DNA from: DASZGI01 sp035938995 | Lineage (GTDB): Bacteria; Actinomycetota; Actinomycetes; Streptomycetales; Catenulisporaceae | Assembly: GCF_035938995.1 (NCBI RefSeq) | Contig: NZ_DASZGI010000027.1 | Location: 1-25,628, forward strand | Length of the DNA: 25,628 nucleotides | Reading direction: 5' to 3' | In this document: one piece after another, positions 1 to 10,639 of the stretch | Numbering within the stretch: position 1 is the stretch's first letter | Layout of the letters: each line of letters opens with the position of its first letter | Translations under genes and position numbers: made by a program | Notes under the pieces: model-generated | Database searches by the model: none | What the model was told of the DNA's origin: nothing | Seen by the model: the letters and a program-made list of their open reading frames with translations, nothing else

Positions 1-345
1 GAGAGCCGCGATCAGATCGTGGGGCTGTACCACCGCGTGTGGGCCCACTCGGACGCGACGATCGACGTGCTGCCGCTGGATGCTTTAGGGCAGGTGCCTT
101 GGTGGCCGAGCGAGCGACGTGAGGTGACGCTTCATCGGATCCTGGTCCACATGACCACCGAGACCTATCGGCACGCCGGTCATGCCGACATCGTGCGGGA
201 ACTGATCGACGGGGCTGTCGGGATGCGGAAGGACGCCTCCAACATGCCGGCCGAATCCGAGGAGTGGTGGGAGAACTACCGGAACCGGCTTGAGGTCGTC
301 GCGCGGGAGGTCGACAAGGGGTGTGCCGGTGGGAGCCGCCAGTAA
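1..345 (+). CDS. DUF664 / DinB-superfamily protein, 3' part
   Basis: The reading frame is open from the first base, so the start lies upstream of the window. About 114 residues are visible. The segment around residues 42-60 (LHRILVHM...RHAGHADIVRELID) is characteristic of the DUF664 branch of the DinB/YfiT four-helix-bundle superfamily. Its spaced histidines (HM...RHAGH) would be the metal ligands. Members include thiol-dependent (mycothiol) transferases and many proteins of unknown activity, so no substrate can be assigned. The C-terminus (EEWWENYRNRLEVVARE) matches the usual last helix, so the 3' end looks intact. The gene converges on bldD. Codon 29 (85-87) is an in-frame TTA, which is rare in such GC-rich DNA. 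Family assignment is fairly secure; function is unknown. Confidence 0.8.
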   Translation, partial: ESRDQIVGLYHRVWAHSDATIDVLPLDALGQVPWWPSERREVTLHRILVHMTTETYRHAGHADIVRELIDGAVGMRKDASNMPAESEEWWENYRNRLEVVAREVDKGCAGGSRQ

Positions 346-477
346 GCGCCAGTGCCGGGGCGACCGCGGGGTCGGCGGGGCGGTGAGCTCGTGGCCCGCC
401 GTTGGTGCTGCCTGGCCGCTCTGTGGATGATGAGGACGGTGTGAAAGGTCCTTTGCTGGGTAGGTGACGGGAAAAGG

Positions 478-512
478 CAGACGCGGCGGGCATTGGCGGC
501 CAGCCGCGTCTG
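478..512 (-). terminator. intrinsic terminator of bldD
   Basis: This is a perfect 10-bp inverted repeat (478-487 pairs with 503-512, arms CAGACGCGGC and GCCGCGTCTG) with a 15-nt loop. Read leftward, the hairpin is followed at once by CCTTTTC, a short U-tract. It therefore suits transcription coming from bldD on the minus strand. It may also stop the convergent DUF664 transcript, although the tract on that side (GTGCTTTG) is weaker. The remainder of 346-586 shows no other recognisable element. Confidence 0.7.
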
Positions 513-586
513 GTGCTTTGTGCGTTGCGTTGTTCTGCTTCGTTCTGTCGCGCTCTTCGGCCACGAGGATCGGGTGGGGGGAGGGG

Positions 587-1135
587 TTACTCCTCCTCGA
601 AGTCCTCTTCGTCCTCGATGTCGCCCTCGTCGGAGAAGTCGCCGTCGAAGTCGATCGCGCGGCGGGCGTCCGCGTCCAGCACGCCCCACTCGATCAGCTG
701 GTCGACCAGGATCGACGGCTGCTGGTCGAAGATCACCGAGAGCGTGCGCAGGTCGTCCTGGCGGATCGACAGCACCCGGCCGTTGTAGTCGCCGCGCTGG
801 CTCTGGATCGCGGCCACGTAGCGCATCAGCGGCGCCGCCTTGTCCTCGCCCAGGTTCTGCAGCACCTCGAGGTTCAGGATCAGCTTCGGCGGCAGCTCGG
901 CGGCGGCGTTCGGCGCGTTGCCGGGCAGCAGCTCGTGCACGGGCACGCCGTAGAAGTGGGCGAGCTCGGCCAAGCGCTGCACCGTCACCGCCCGGTCGCC
1001 GCGCTCGTAGGAACCCACGACCACGGCCTTCCACCGGCCCTGCGACTTCTGCTCGACCCCGTGCAGCGACAAGCCCTGCTGGGTTCGGATCGCGCGGAGC
1101 CGGGCACCCAGCGCCTTGGCGTACTCAGTGGACAT
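587..1135 (-). CDS. bldD: developmental master regulator BldD
   Basis: BldD is the c-di-GMP-responsive DNA-binding repressor that holds actinomycetes in vegetative growth. The 182-residue product has an N-terminal Xre-type helix-turn-helix domain (about 4-70; KLRAIRTQQGLSLHGVE-like, GSYERGDRAVTVQRLAEL) and a C-terminal ligand-binding domain (about 80-160). The c-di-GMP signature RxD-X8-RxxD is intact as RGD at 114-116 and RQDD at 125-128, the same numbering as in Streptomyces. ATG at 1135 is chosen because GGGGAG ends 5 nt upstream; an in-frame GTG two codons earlier (1141) overlaps that site. The protein ends in an unusual acidic tail (about 162-182, DFDGDFSDEGDIEDEEDFEEE-type), longer than the 167-residue S. 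coelicolor protein as I recall it. Divergent from pyrR. A perfect BldD box in its promoter indicates autoregulation. Confidence 0.97.
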   Translation of the reverse strand: MSTEYAKALGARLRAIRTQQGLSLHGVEQKSQGRWKAVVVGSYERGDRAVTVQRLAELAHFYGVPVHELLPGNAPNAAAELPPKLILNLEVLQNLGEDKAAPLMRYVAAIQSQRGDYNGRVLSIRQDDLRTLSVIFDQQPSILVDQLIEWGVLDADARRAIDFDGDFSDEGDIEDEEDFEEE

Positions 1136-1291
1136 ATGCACTCCCCATCGAAAGCCTCGCGTCGTGACAATCGGCTACCGGGCGGGACTGGTTCGGCGCG
1201 GCCCGCCCGACGTCGAAGGTCGGATCGGGTCGGCTCGCCCTGGTCGTCCGAAGGGTGCCGGTCCGGTCGCCCGTGGCGGCGACCTCGGCTG

Positions 1292-1321
1292 ATGTTACGC
1301 AGAGTAACCTCGCGCCGTCAA
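1292..1321 (-). promoter_or_regulatory. bldD promoter (-35/-10)
   Basis: On the minus strand TTGACG (1321-1316) is followed after 18 nt by TAACAT (1297-1292). This is a good match to the main vegetative (HrdB/SigA-type) promoter. Transcription would begin near 1285, giving a leader of about 150 nt before the bldD ATG. The BldD box lies over the -10 and spacer, where binding would block RNA polymerase. Confidence 0.6.
1294..1308. promoter_or_regulatory. BldD box (autoregulatory operator)
   Basis: GTTACGCAGAGTAAC matches every specified position of the BldD consensus as I recall it, nTnACnC(A/T)GnGTnAn. It is a clean inverted repeat of GTTAC and GTAAC around five bases. It overlaps the -10 of the bldD promoter, so BldD with c-di-GMP would repress its own gene, as known in Streptomyces. 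Confidence 0.85.
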
Positions 1322-1486
1322 GGCAGTCGCTCACCGGATAACCGAACTGTGGACGTCTCCCACCCTATGTCATGGTGTGCGACTAGCTCGCTTTGGGTCA
1401 GCTGTCCGAAACCGTGTGTCGCGGTGGTGTAGCGGCCTTATCGTGCGGGTTTGGACGGCGGTATCCGGCCAGGCTTTGGCGAAAAG

Positions 1487-1512
1487 TTGACCTTGGCACT
1501 GCCTGATAGGCT
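1487..1512 (+). promoter_or_regulatory. candidate pyr operon promoter
   Basis: TTGACC (1487-1492) and TAGGCT (1507-1512) resemble actinobacterial -35 and -10 hexamers and sit just upstream of the PyrR hairpin. The spacing between them is only 14 nt. An alternative -10, TAGGCG at 1512-1517, gives 19 nt. The promoter is probably here, but the exact hexamers are uncertain. Confidence 0.35.
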
Positions 1513-1540
1513 AGGCGATCGACCGCAGCCGCGATCATCC

Positions 1541-1582
1541 GACGTCCTTTAAGTCCTGTCCCGTGAGACAGGGAAGGAGGTC
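1541..1582 (+). promoter_or_regulatory. PyrR-binding RNA hairpin occluding the pyrR ribosome-binding site
   Basis: The leader folds into a two-part stem. The upper stem CCTGTC (1555-1560) pairs with GACAGG (1567-1572) and is capped by the hexaloop CCGTGA, which fits the PyrR loop consensus CNGNGA. The 5' side bulge contains TTTAA (1548-1552), the other conserved PyrR-loop element. The lower stem pairs 1541-1549 with 1574-1582 (8 of 9 pairs, one G-G mismatch). It includes the whole AAGGAGG Shine-Dalgarno (1574-1580) of pyrR, whose ATG is at 1592. PyrR with UMP would therefore block initiation. Translational repression of this kind is known for PyrR in Mycobacterium smegmatis; the assignment here is from sequence. 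Confidence 0.85.
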
Positions 1583-1591
1583 TGCTTCGGC

Positions 1592-2179
1592 ATGACCATA
1601 CAGTCCGGCGCCCGGCTTTCCGGCCTCGACCCCGCCGCCGCACGCGCCGTCCTCGACGCCCCCGCCCTAGAACGGGCGCTGACGCGTATAGCGCACGAAA
1701 TCCTGGAACGCACCAACGGTGCCGAGGATGTCGTTCTCCTCGGCATCCCGACTCGCGGTGTCTTCCTCGCCCGCCGGCTGGGCGCCCTCATCGCCAAGTT
1801 CGAGGGCCGCGAGACCCCCGTGGGCTCCCTCGACATCACCATGTACCGCGACGATCTGCGGATGAAGCCCGCCCGCGCCCTCGCGAGGACCGAGATCCCG
1901 AAGGAGGGGATCGACGGCCGGTTGGTGATCCTGGTGGATGACGTGTTGTTCTCGGGGCGTACCGTGCGGGCGGCTTTGGATGCCCTGAACGACTTGGGCC
2001 GGCCCCGGGCGATCCAGCTGGCGGTGCTGGTGGATCGCGGGCACCGCGAGCTGCCCATCCGCGCCGACTACGTGGGGAAGAACCTGCCGACCTCGCTGAG
2101 GGAGGCGGTCGAGGTGCACCTGCACGAGACGGACGGCCGCGAAGCCGTGCTCCTAGGCGTGAAGGGGGAAGCGGCATGA
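1592..2179 (+). CDS. pyrR: bifunctional PyrR: pyr mRNA-binding attenuator / uracil phosphoribosyltransferase
   Basis: PyrR senses UMP/UTP against PRPP and binds a hairpin in pyr mRNA; it also converts uracil and PRPP to UMP in the cytosol. The 195-residue product is a type I phosphoribosyltransferase with the PRPP loop VILVDDVLFSGRTV at about 112-125. The family's conserved GIPTRG is at 51-56 and the SLDITMYRDDL segment at 79-89. ATG at 1592 lies 11 nt after AAGGAGG. It is the first gene of the pyrimidine operon and overlaps pyrB by 4 nt (ATGA). The leader hairpin at 1541-1582 is its own binding site, so it should repress its own synthesis and, by coupling, that of the genes behind it. Length and motifs are normal for the family. 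Confidence 0.97.
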   Translation: MTIQSGARLSGLDPAAARAVLDAPALERALTRIAHEILERTNGAEDVVLLGIPTRGVFLARRLGALIAKFEGRETPVGSLDITMYRDDLRMKPARALARTEIPKEGIDGRLVILVDDVLFSGRTVRAALDALNDLGRPRAIQLAVLVDRGHRELPIRADYVGKNLPTSLREAVEVHLHETDGREAVLLGVKGEAA

Positions 2180-3150
2180 CGGCCCCGGCGAAACGCGTGA
2201 GCCACCTGCTGTCGACGCAGGACCTGTCCGCGGAGGAGGCCATCCTCGTGCTGGACACCGCCGAGGAGCTGGCGCGCCTGTCCGACCGGCCGATCAAGAA
2301 GCTGCCGACGCTGCGCGGGCGTACGGTGGTCAATCTTTTCTTTGAGGATTCGACACGGACACGGATCTCGTTCGAGACGGCGGCGAAGCGGCTGAGCGCG
2401 GACGTCATCAACTTCTCGGCCAAGGGTTCGAGCGTGTCTAAGGGGGAGTCGCTCAAGGACACCGCCTTGACGTTGGAGGCGATGGGTGCGGATGCGGTCG
2501 TGGTGCGGCATTGGGCGTCCGGGGGTGCGTACCGGCTAGCGCACGCGGGATGGATCCGCGGCGCTGTCATTAACGCAGGGGATGGGACACACGAGCATCC
2601 GACACAGGCGCTGCTTGACGCCTACACATTGCGGCGGAGGCTTGGCTCTTTGACGGGGCGACGCGTCGCGATCGTGGGCGACGTACTGCACAGCCGGGTG
2701 GCCAGGTCGAACGTGCACCTGCTGGCGACGCTGGGCGCCCAGGTCACGCTCGTCGGCCCGCCCACGCTGCTGCCGCTGGGCGTCGAGTCGTGGCCCTGTG
2801 AATCGTCGTACGAGCTCGACCCAGTGCTGCCTAAATGTGACGCCGTCATGATGCTGCGCGTGCAACGCGAGCGGATGAACGAGGCGTTCTTCCCGACCGA
2901 ACGCGAGTACAGCAGGAGGTACGGGCTCCAGGCGGGGCGGATGGCCGCGCTGCCGGAGCACGCGGTGGTGATGCACCCCGGGCCGATGAACCGCGGCCTC
3001 GAGATCTCGGCGGAGGTGGCCGACTCGGTCCGCTCGACGGTGACCGAGCAGGTCGCCAACGGGGTCTCGGTGCGCATGGCGGTGCTCTACCTGCTGCTCG
3101 GCGGATCGGAGCCCGCGTTCGGAAAGGAAGAGGAGGCCGCGGGCCGATGA
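2176..3150 (+). CDS. pyrB: aspartate carbamoyltransferase catalytic chain
   Basis: This enzyme joins carbamoyl phosphate and L-aspartate to make N-carbamoyl-aspartate, the committed step of pyrimidine synthesis. The 324-residue product carries the carbamoyl-phosphate site FFEDSTRTR (55-63), the mobile-loop segment SSVSKGES (85-92) and the HPTQ motif (141-144). Near the C-terminus is MHPGPMNRG. Length is normal. No regulatory chain gene pyrI is present, as expected in actinobacteria, so control is likely through PyrR. It overlaps pyrR by ATGA and pyrC by ATGA. A stretch near 2320-2660 uses slightly more A/T in third positions than its neighbours; I attach no meaning to this. Confidence 0.97.
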   Translation: MTAPAKRVSHLLSTQDLSAEEAILVLDTAEELARLSDRPIKKLPTLRGRTVVNLFFEDSTRTRISFETAAKRLSADVINFSAKGSSVSKGESLKDTALTLEAMGADAVVVRHWASGGAYRLAHAGWIRGAVINAGDGTHEHPTQALLDAYTLRRRLGSLTGRRVAIVGDVLHSRVARSNVHLLATLGAQVTLVGPPTLLPLGVESWPCESSYELDPVLPKCDAVMMLRVQRERMNEAFFPTEREYSRRYGLQAGRMAALPEHAVVMHPGPMNRGLEISAEVADSVRSTVTEQVANGVSVRMAVLYLLLGGSEPAFGKEEEAAGR

Positions 3151-4439
3151 GCGGTACCGAGAGTCGATACGTCGTCCGGGGGGCGCGCCTGCTCGGCGGC
3201 GAGGTGGGCGACCTCTATATCCGGGACGGGGTGTTCGTGCGCGAGGCTCCGGCCGGGGCGTCGGTGATTGATGCGGACGGGCTGATCGCCCTGCCGGGAT
3301 TGGTCGACCTGCACACCCATTTGAGGGAACCGGGCCGCGAGGATGCGGAGACGGTCCTGACCGGGACGCGCGCGGCGGCGGCCGGGGGCTTCACCGCGGT
3401 GCACGCGATGGCGAACACCGATCCGGTGGCGGACACGGCCGGCGTGGTCGAGCAAGTGTGGCGACTGGGGCGGGAAGCCGGGTACTGCGACGTGCGGCCG
3501 GTCGGCGCGGTGACCGTGGGCCTGGGCGGGCAGCGGCTGGCGGAACTCGGCGCGATGGCGGATTCGGCCGCGCGGGTGCGGGTCTTCTCCGACGACGGGC
3601 ACTGTGTCTCGGACGCCGCGCTGATGCGCAGGGCCCTGGAGTACGTCAAGGCGTTCGGCGGCGTGATCGCCCAGCACGCCCAGGAGCCGCGACTCACCGA
3701 GGGCGCGCAGATGAACGAGGGCGAACTGTCCGGGCTGCTCGGGCTGCGCGGCTGGCCCTCGGTGGCCGAGGAGGCGATCATCGCGCGCGACGTGCTGCTG
3801 GCCGCGCACACCGGGTCGCGGCTGCACGTATGCCACCTGTCGACCGCCGGCTCGGTGGAGATCGTGCGGTGGGCCAAGGCGAAGGGGTACCCGGTCACGG
3901 CCGAGGTGACGCCGCATCACCTGCTGCTGACCGAGGAGCTGCTGCGCGGCTACGACCCGGTCTACAAGGTGAACCCGCCGCTGCGGACCGCCGCCGACGT
4001 CGAGGCGGTGCGCGCCGGTCTGGCGGACGGCACGATCGACGCCGTCGCCACCGACCACGCGCCGCACCCGGTCGAGGCGAAGGACTGCGAGTGGGCGGTC
4101 GCCGCGATGGGCATGCTCGGGCTGGAAACCGCGCTGTCGGTGGTGCAGCGGACCATGGTGGAGACCGGGCTGCTGGACTGGGCCGGGGTCGCGGACCGGA
4201 TGTCGGCCCGGCCGGCGCGGATCGGCGGCCTCGCCGACCACGGGCGCGGGCTCGGCGTCGACGCCCCGGCGCACCTGACCCTGGTCGATCCGGGCGCGTC
4301 CCGGGTGATCGAGGCTCGGGCGCTGCAATCGCTCTCCCGCAACACGCCGTACGCCGGGATGAAGCTGCCCGGCGCGGTCGTCGCCACCTTCCTGCGCGGC
4401 GAGCCGACCGTGCTGGACAGGCGGGTGGTCGAGCGGTGA
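3147..4439 (+). CDS. pyrC: dihydroorotase (class I)
   Basis: This zinc amidohydrolase cyclises N-carbamoyl-aspartate to dihydroorotate. The 430-residue product shows the metal-binding HTHLREPG (H56, H58), the FSDDG loop (147-151) characteristic of the multifunctional-complex type, later metal ligands H177 (IAQHAQE) and H230 (HVCHLS), and the catalytic ATDHAPH (301-307, D303). The C-terminus ends in the SRNTPYAGMKLPG segment typical of class I enzymes. A GAGGAGG lies in the end of pyrB, and the start overlaps the pyrB stop (ATGA), indicating translational coupling. In class I systems the enzyme often associates with PyrB; that is family knowledge, not visible here. Confidence 0.97.
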   Translation: MSGTESRYVVRGARLLGGEVGDLYIRDGVFVREAPAGASVIDADGLIALPGLVDLHTHLREPGREDAETVLTGTRAAAAGGFTAVHAMANTDPVADTAGVVEQVWRLGREAGYCDVRPVGAVTVGLGGQRLAELGAMADSAARVRVFSDDGHCVSDAALMRRALEYVKAFGGVIAQHAQEPRLTEGAQMNEGELSGLLGLRGWPSVAEEAIIARDVLLAAHTGSRLHVCHLSTAGSVEIVRWAKAKGYPVTAEVTPHHLLLTEELLRGYDPVYKVNPPLRTAADVEAVRAGLADGTIDAVATDHAPHPVEAKDCEWAVAAMGMLGLETALSVVQRTMVETGLLDWAGVADRMSARPARIGGLADHGRGLGVDAPAHLTLVDPGASRVIEARALQSLSRNTPYAGMKLPGAVVATFLRGEPTVLDRRVVER

Positions 4440-5029
4440 GCGTGATGACGAATGCGGGCACTGTGTCTGGGCTCGCTGGGTCCGGGCTGCTCGCGGATGC
4501 GCCGCACAGCGCGCCGGTCACCCACTGGTTCCTGCGCATCCTGCTGACGATCGTGGTGCTGGCGGTCCTCACCGGCGTCTACTGGCTGATGTGGCGCGGC
4601 TGGAAGAACCGTGCGGCACGCCAGTCCGAGTTGCCTGTGCCGTCGACGGCAGCGCCGCCCCACGCGGCGTTCGGCGAACCGGCCGAGGGCGTCTACGCCT
4701 CGACGACGGTCTCAGGGGACTGGCTCGACCGGATCGCCGCGCATGGGCTCGGCGTGCGCAGCAACGCGCGGATGAGCGTCGGCGCGGCCGGGGTGCTGGT
4801 GGCCCGCGAGGCCGCACCCGATCTGTTCATCCCGGCAGACGACCTGGTCCACGCCCACCTCGCCCCGGGCATCGCCGGAAAGGTGACCGGCGGGGACGGG
4901 ATCGTCCTGCTGACCTGGAGGCTGGGCGACGCGACCCTGGACTCCGGGTTCCACCCGCGCGCCAAAGGCGACCGGACCCGGCTTATCGCCGAGGTCGGCG
5001 TCCTGATCACGGAGAGGACGGCCGCATGA
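4436..5029 (+). CDS. membrane-anchored PH-like protein of the pyr operon
   Basis: This 197-residue protein lies between pyrC and carA, the position of an uncharacterised small membrane protein gene in Streptomyces pyr operons as I remember them. The first 30 residues are polar or small. One strong membrane segment follows (about 31-53, WFLRILLTIVVLAVLTGVYW) and then a basic stretch (RGWKNRAAR), suggesting that the C-terminal domain faces the cytosol. Residues about 80-190 form a beta-rich domain with segments VSGDWLDRIAAHG, GVLVARE and DGIVLLTWRLGD; this resembles bacterial PH-like domains, but I cannot prove the fold. GTG at 4436 overlaps the pyrC stop (GTGA); ATG at 4445 is an alternative. 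It ends in an ATGA overlap with carA. Function is unknown; its fixed place suggests a link to the pathway or to the membrane-bound PyrD. Confidence 0.85.
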   Translation: MSVMTNAGTVSGLAGSGLLADAPHSAPVTHWFLRILLTIVVLAVLTGVYWLMWRGWKNRAARQSELPVPSTAAPPHAAFGEPAEGVYASTTVSGDWLDRIAAHGLGVRSNARMSVGAAGVLVAREAAPDLFIPADDLVHAHLAPGIAGKVTGGDGIVLLTWRLGDATLDSGFHPRAKGDRTRLIAEVGVLITERTAA

Positions 5030-6191
5030 ACACGACGAAGGCGGTGCTGGTGCTCGAGGACGGCCGGACCTTCTCGGGGGAGGCGTACGGCGCGGTCGGC
5101 GAGGCATTCGGCGAGGCCGTGTTCGCCACCGGGATGACCGGCTACCAGGAGACGCTCACCGATCCCTCCTACCGGGGCCAGGTGGTGGTGATGACGGCCC
5201 CGCACATCGGCAACACGGGCGTCAACGATGAGGACCCGGAGTCCGGGCGCATTTGGGTCGGCGGCTATGTGGTGCGCGACCCGGCCCGGCGGGTGTCGAG
5301 CTGGCGGGCCACGCGCTCGCTCGACGACGAGCTGAAGGCGCAGGGCGTGGTCGGCATCAGCGGGATCGACACCCGCGCGCTGACCCGCCACCTGCGCGAG
5401 CGCGGCGCGATGCGCGTGGGGATCTTCTCCGGGGAGGTCGCCAAGACCGAGCCGACCGCGCTGCTCGGCCGGGTGCGCACCAGCCCGCAGATGAAGGGCG
5501 CGAACCTGACGGCGGATGTGGCGACGGCGCAGCCGTACCTCGTCGAGGCCATCGGCGAGCGGCGCTTCACGGTCGCGGCGATCGACCTCGGCATCAAGGC
5601 GATGACCCCGCACCGGATGGCCGAGCGCGGCATGCGGACCCACGTCCTGCCCGCAGGGTCGTCCGTGGAAGACGTGCTGGCGCTCGAACCCGACGGGGTG
5701 TTCCTGTCCAACGGGCCGGGCGACCCGGCCACCGCCGACGCCCAGGTCGAGCTGACCCGGGCGCTGCTCGAGCGGCGGGTTCCGGTGTTCGGGATCTGCT
5801 ACGGCAACCAGATCCTCGGGCGCGCCCTGGGCTTCGGGACCTACAAGCTCAAGTACGGGCACCGCGGCATCAACCAGCCGGTGCAGGACCGGCTGACCGG
5901 CAAGGTCGAGGTCACCGCCCACAACCACGGATTCGCCGTGGACGCGCCGCTGGACCGGGTGTCCGACACCCCGTTCGGCCGGGTCGAAGTCAGCCACGTG
6001 TGCCTGAACGACGGCGTGGTCGAGGGACTGCGGTGCCTCGACGTCCCGGCGTTCTCGGTGCAGTACCACCCCGAGGCGGCGGCCGGGCCGCACGACGCCG
6101 CGTACCTGTTCGACCGCTTCGCCGAGCTCATGCGCGGCGACCGCGGCGGCGCCGAACCGACGCAGGACGCGAACAAGGAGGGCAGCGGCTG

Positions 6192-6192
<1 letters not shown>
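5026..6192 (+). CDS. carA: carbamoyl-phosphate synthase small (glutaminase) subunit
   Basis: CarA hydrolyses glutamine and passes ammonia to CarB for carbamoyl phosphate, shared by the pyrimidine and arginine pathways. The 388-residue product has the N-terminal CPSase small domain (about 3-140) followed by a class I glutamine amidotransferase domain (about 183-370). The oxyanion strand LSNGPGDP is at 227-234, the nucleophile C258 sits in GICYGNQ, and H348 and E350 in YHPE complete the triad. The nucleophile elbow reads GICYGNQ where E. coli has GICLGHQ; as I recall, this is normal for actinobacteria. ATG at 5026 overlaps the upstream stop and the stop overlaps carB (TGATG), so the subunits should be made in step. 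Confidence 0.97.
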
Positions 6193-9535
<3,343 letters not shown>

Positions 9536-9536
<1 letters not shown>

Positions 9537-10639
9537 TGTTCTACCGGCTGCTGTTCGCCGCCCTGTTCCGGCGGATGGACCCGGAGCGCGCCCACCGGCT
9601 CGGTTTCGGCGCGATCCGGGCCGCCGCGGCGGTGCCGGGCGGGGCGCGGGTGTTGCAATCCGCGCTTCGCCCGGCTGACCCGGCGCTTCGGGTGCGGGCG
9701 CTCGGCCTGACCTTTCCCGGGCCGTTCGGCCTGGCCGCGGGCTTCGACAAGAACGCGGTGGGGATCGACGGGCTGGCCGCCCTCGGCTTCGCGTTCGTCG
9801 AGATCGGCACGGTCACCGCGCGGCCGCAGCCGGGCAACCCGGCGCCCCGGATGTTCCGGCTGCCGCGCGACCGCGCCCTGGTCAACCGGATGGGCTTCAA
9901 CAACGACGGCGCCGCGGCGGTCGCCCGGCGCCTGGCCGCGCGCCGGGACCGGCTGGCCGGGCGCCGTAGCGCCGCCCCCGCGGTGATCCTCGGGGTCAAC
10001 ATCGGCAAGACCAAGGCGGTGCCGGAGGCGGAGGCCGTCGCCGACTACATCGCGTCGGCCAAGCTCCTCGCCCCGTACGCCGACTACCTCGTGGTCAACG
10101 TCTCCTCGCCGAACACGCCCGGGCTGCGTGACCTCCAAGCCGTCGCGGTGCTGCGGCCGCTGCTGACGGCGGTGCGGGAGGCGGCCGAAGCGGCGGCCGG
10201 GCGGCATGTTCCGCTGCTGGTCAAGATCGCTCCCGATCTGGCCGACGAGGATGTGGACGCGGTCGCCGACCTCGCGGTCGAGATCGGCCTCGACGGGATC
10301 GTGGCCACCAATACGACCATTGGGCGCTTGGGCCTCACGACCCCGGCCGACGAGGTCGCCGCGCTCGGCGCGGGCGGCCTGTCCGGACCGGTGCTGCGCG
10401 AGCGCTCGCTCGAGGTGCTGCGGCGGCTGCGCAAGCGCGTCAGCGAGGACATGACGATCATCGGCGTCGGGGGCGTCACCACGCCCGAGGACGCCGCCGA
10501 GCGCCTGGCGGCTGGCGCGACGCTGCTCCAGGGTTTCACCGGATTCATCTACGAGGGGCCGTTCTGGGCCGCCCGGATCCACAGAGGTCTGCGGCGCCGC
10601 ATGGTTCAGAGCGGTCTGCGCAAGGAGAGCAACCGATGA
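9536..10639 (+). CDS. pyrD: dihydroorotate dehydrogenase (quinone), class 2
   Basis: PyrD oxidises dihydroorotate to orotate with FMN and passes electrons to the membrane quinone pool. The 367-residue product has the class 2 N-terminal amphipathic helix (MFYRLLFAALFRRMDPERAH) that docks on the membrane and the FMN-binding barrel GLAAGFDKNA (65-74). It also has NRMGFNN (117-123) and the active-site segment VNVSSPNTPGLR; S191 would be the catalytic base that distinguishes class 2 from class 1 (Cys). The C-terminal phosphate-binding GVGGV and GFTGFIYEGP are present. It is coupled to carB (TGATG) and pyrF (ATGA). The operon's other membrane protein (4436-5029) could act near this enzyme, but that is speculation. 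Confidence 0.97.

Larger units (their letters stand above)
1136..1591. other. bldD-pyrR divergent intergenic region
   Basis: These 456 bases contain no supported gene. Leftward they carry the bldD promoter with its BldD box (1292-1321) and a leader of about 150 nt. Rightward they carry a candidate pyr promoter (about 1487-1512) and the PyrR-binding hairpin (1541-1582). I see no convincing element in 1322-1486. Confidence 0.8.
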
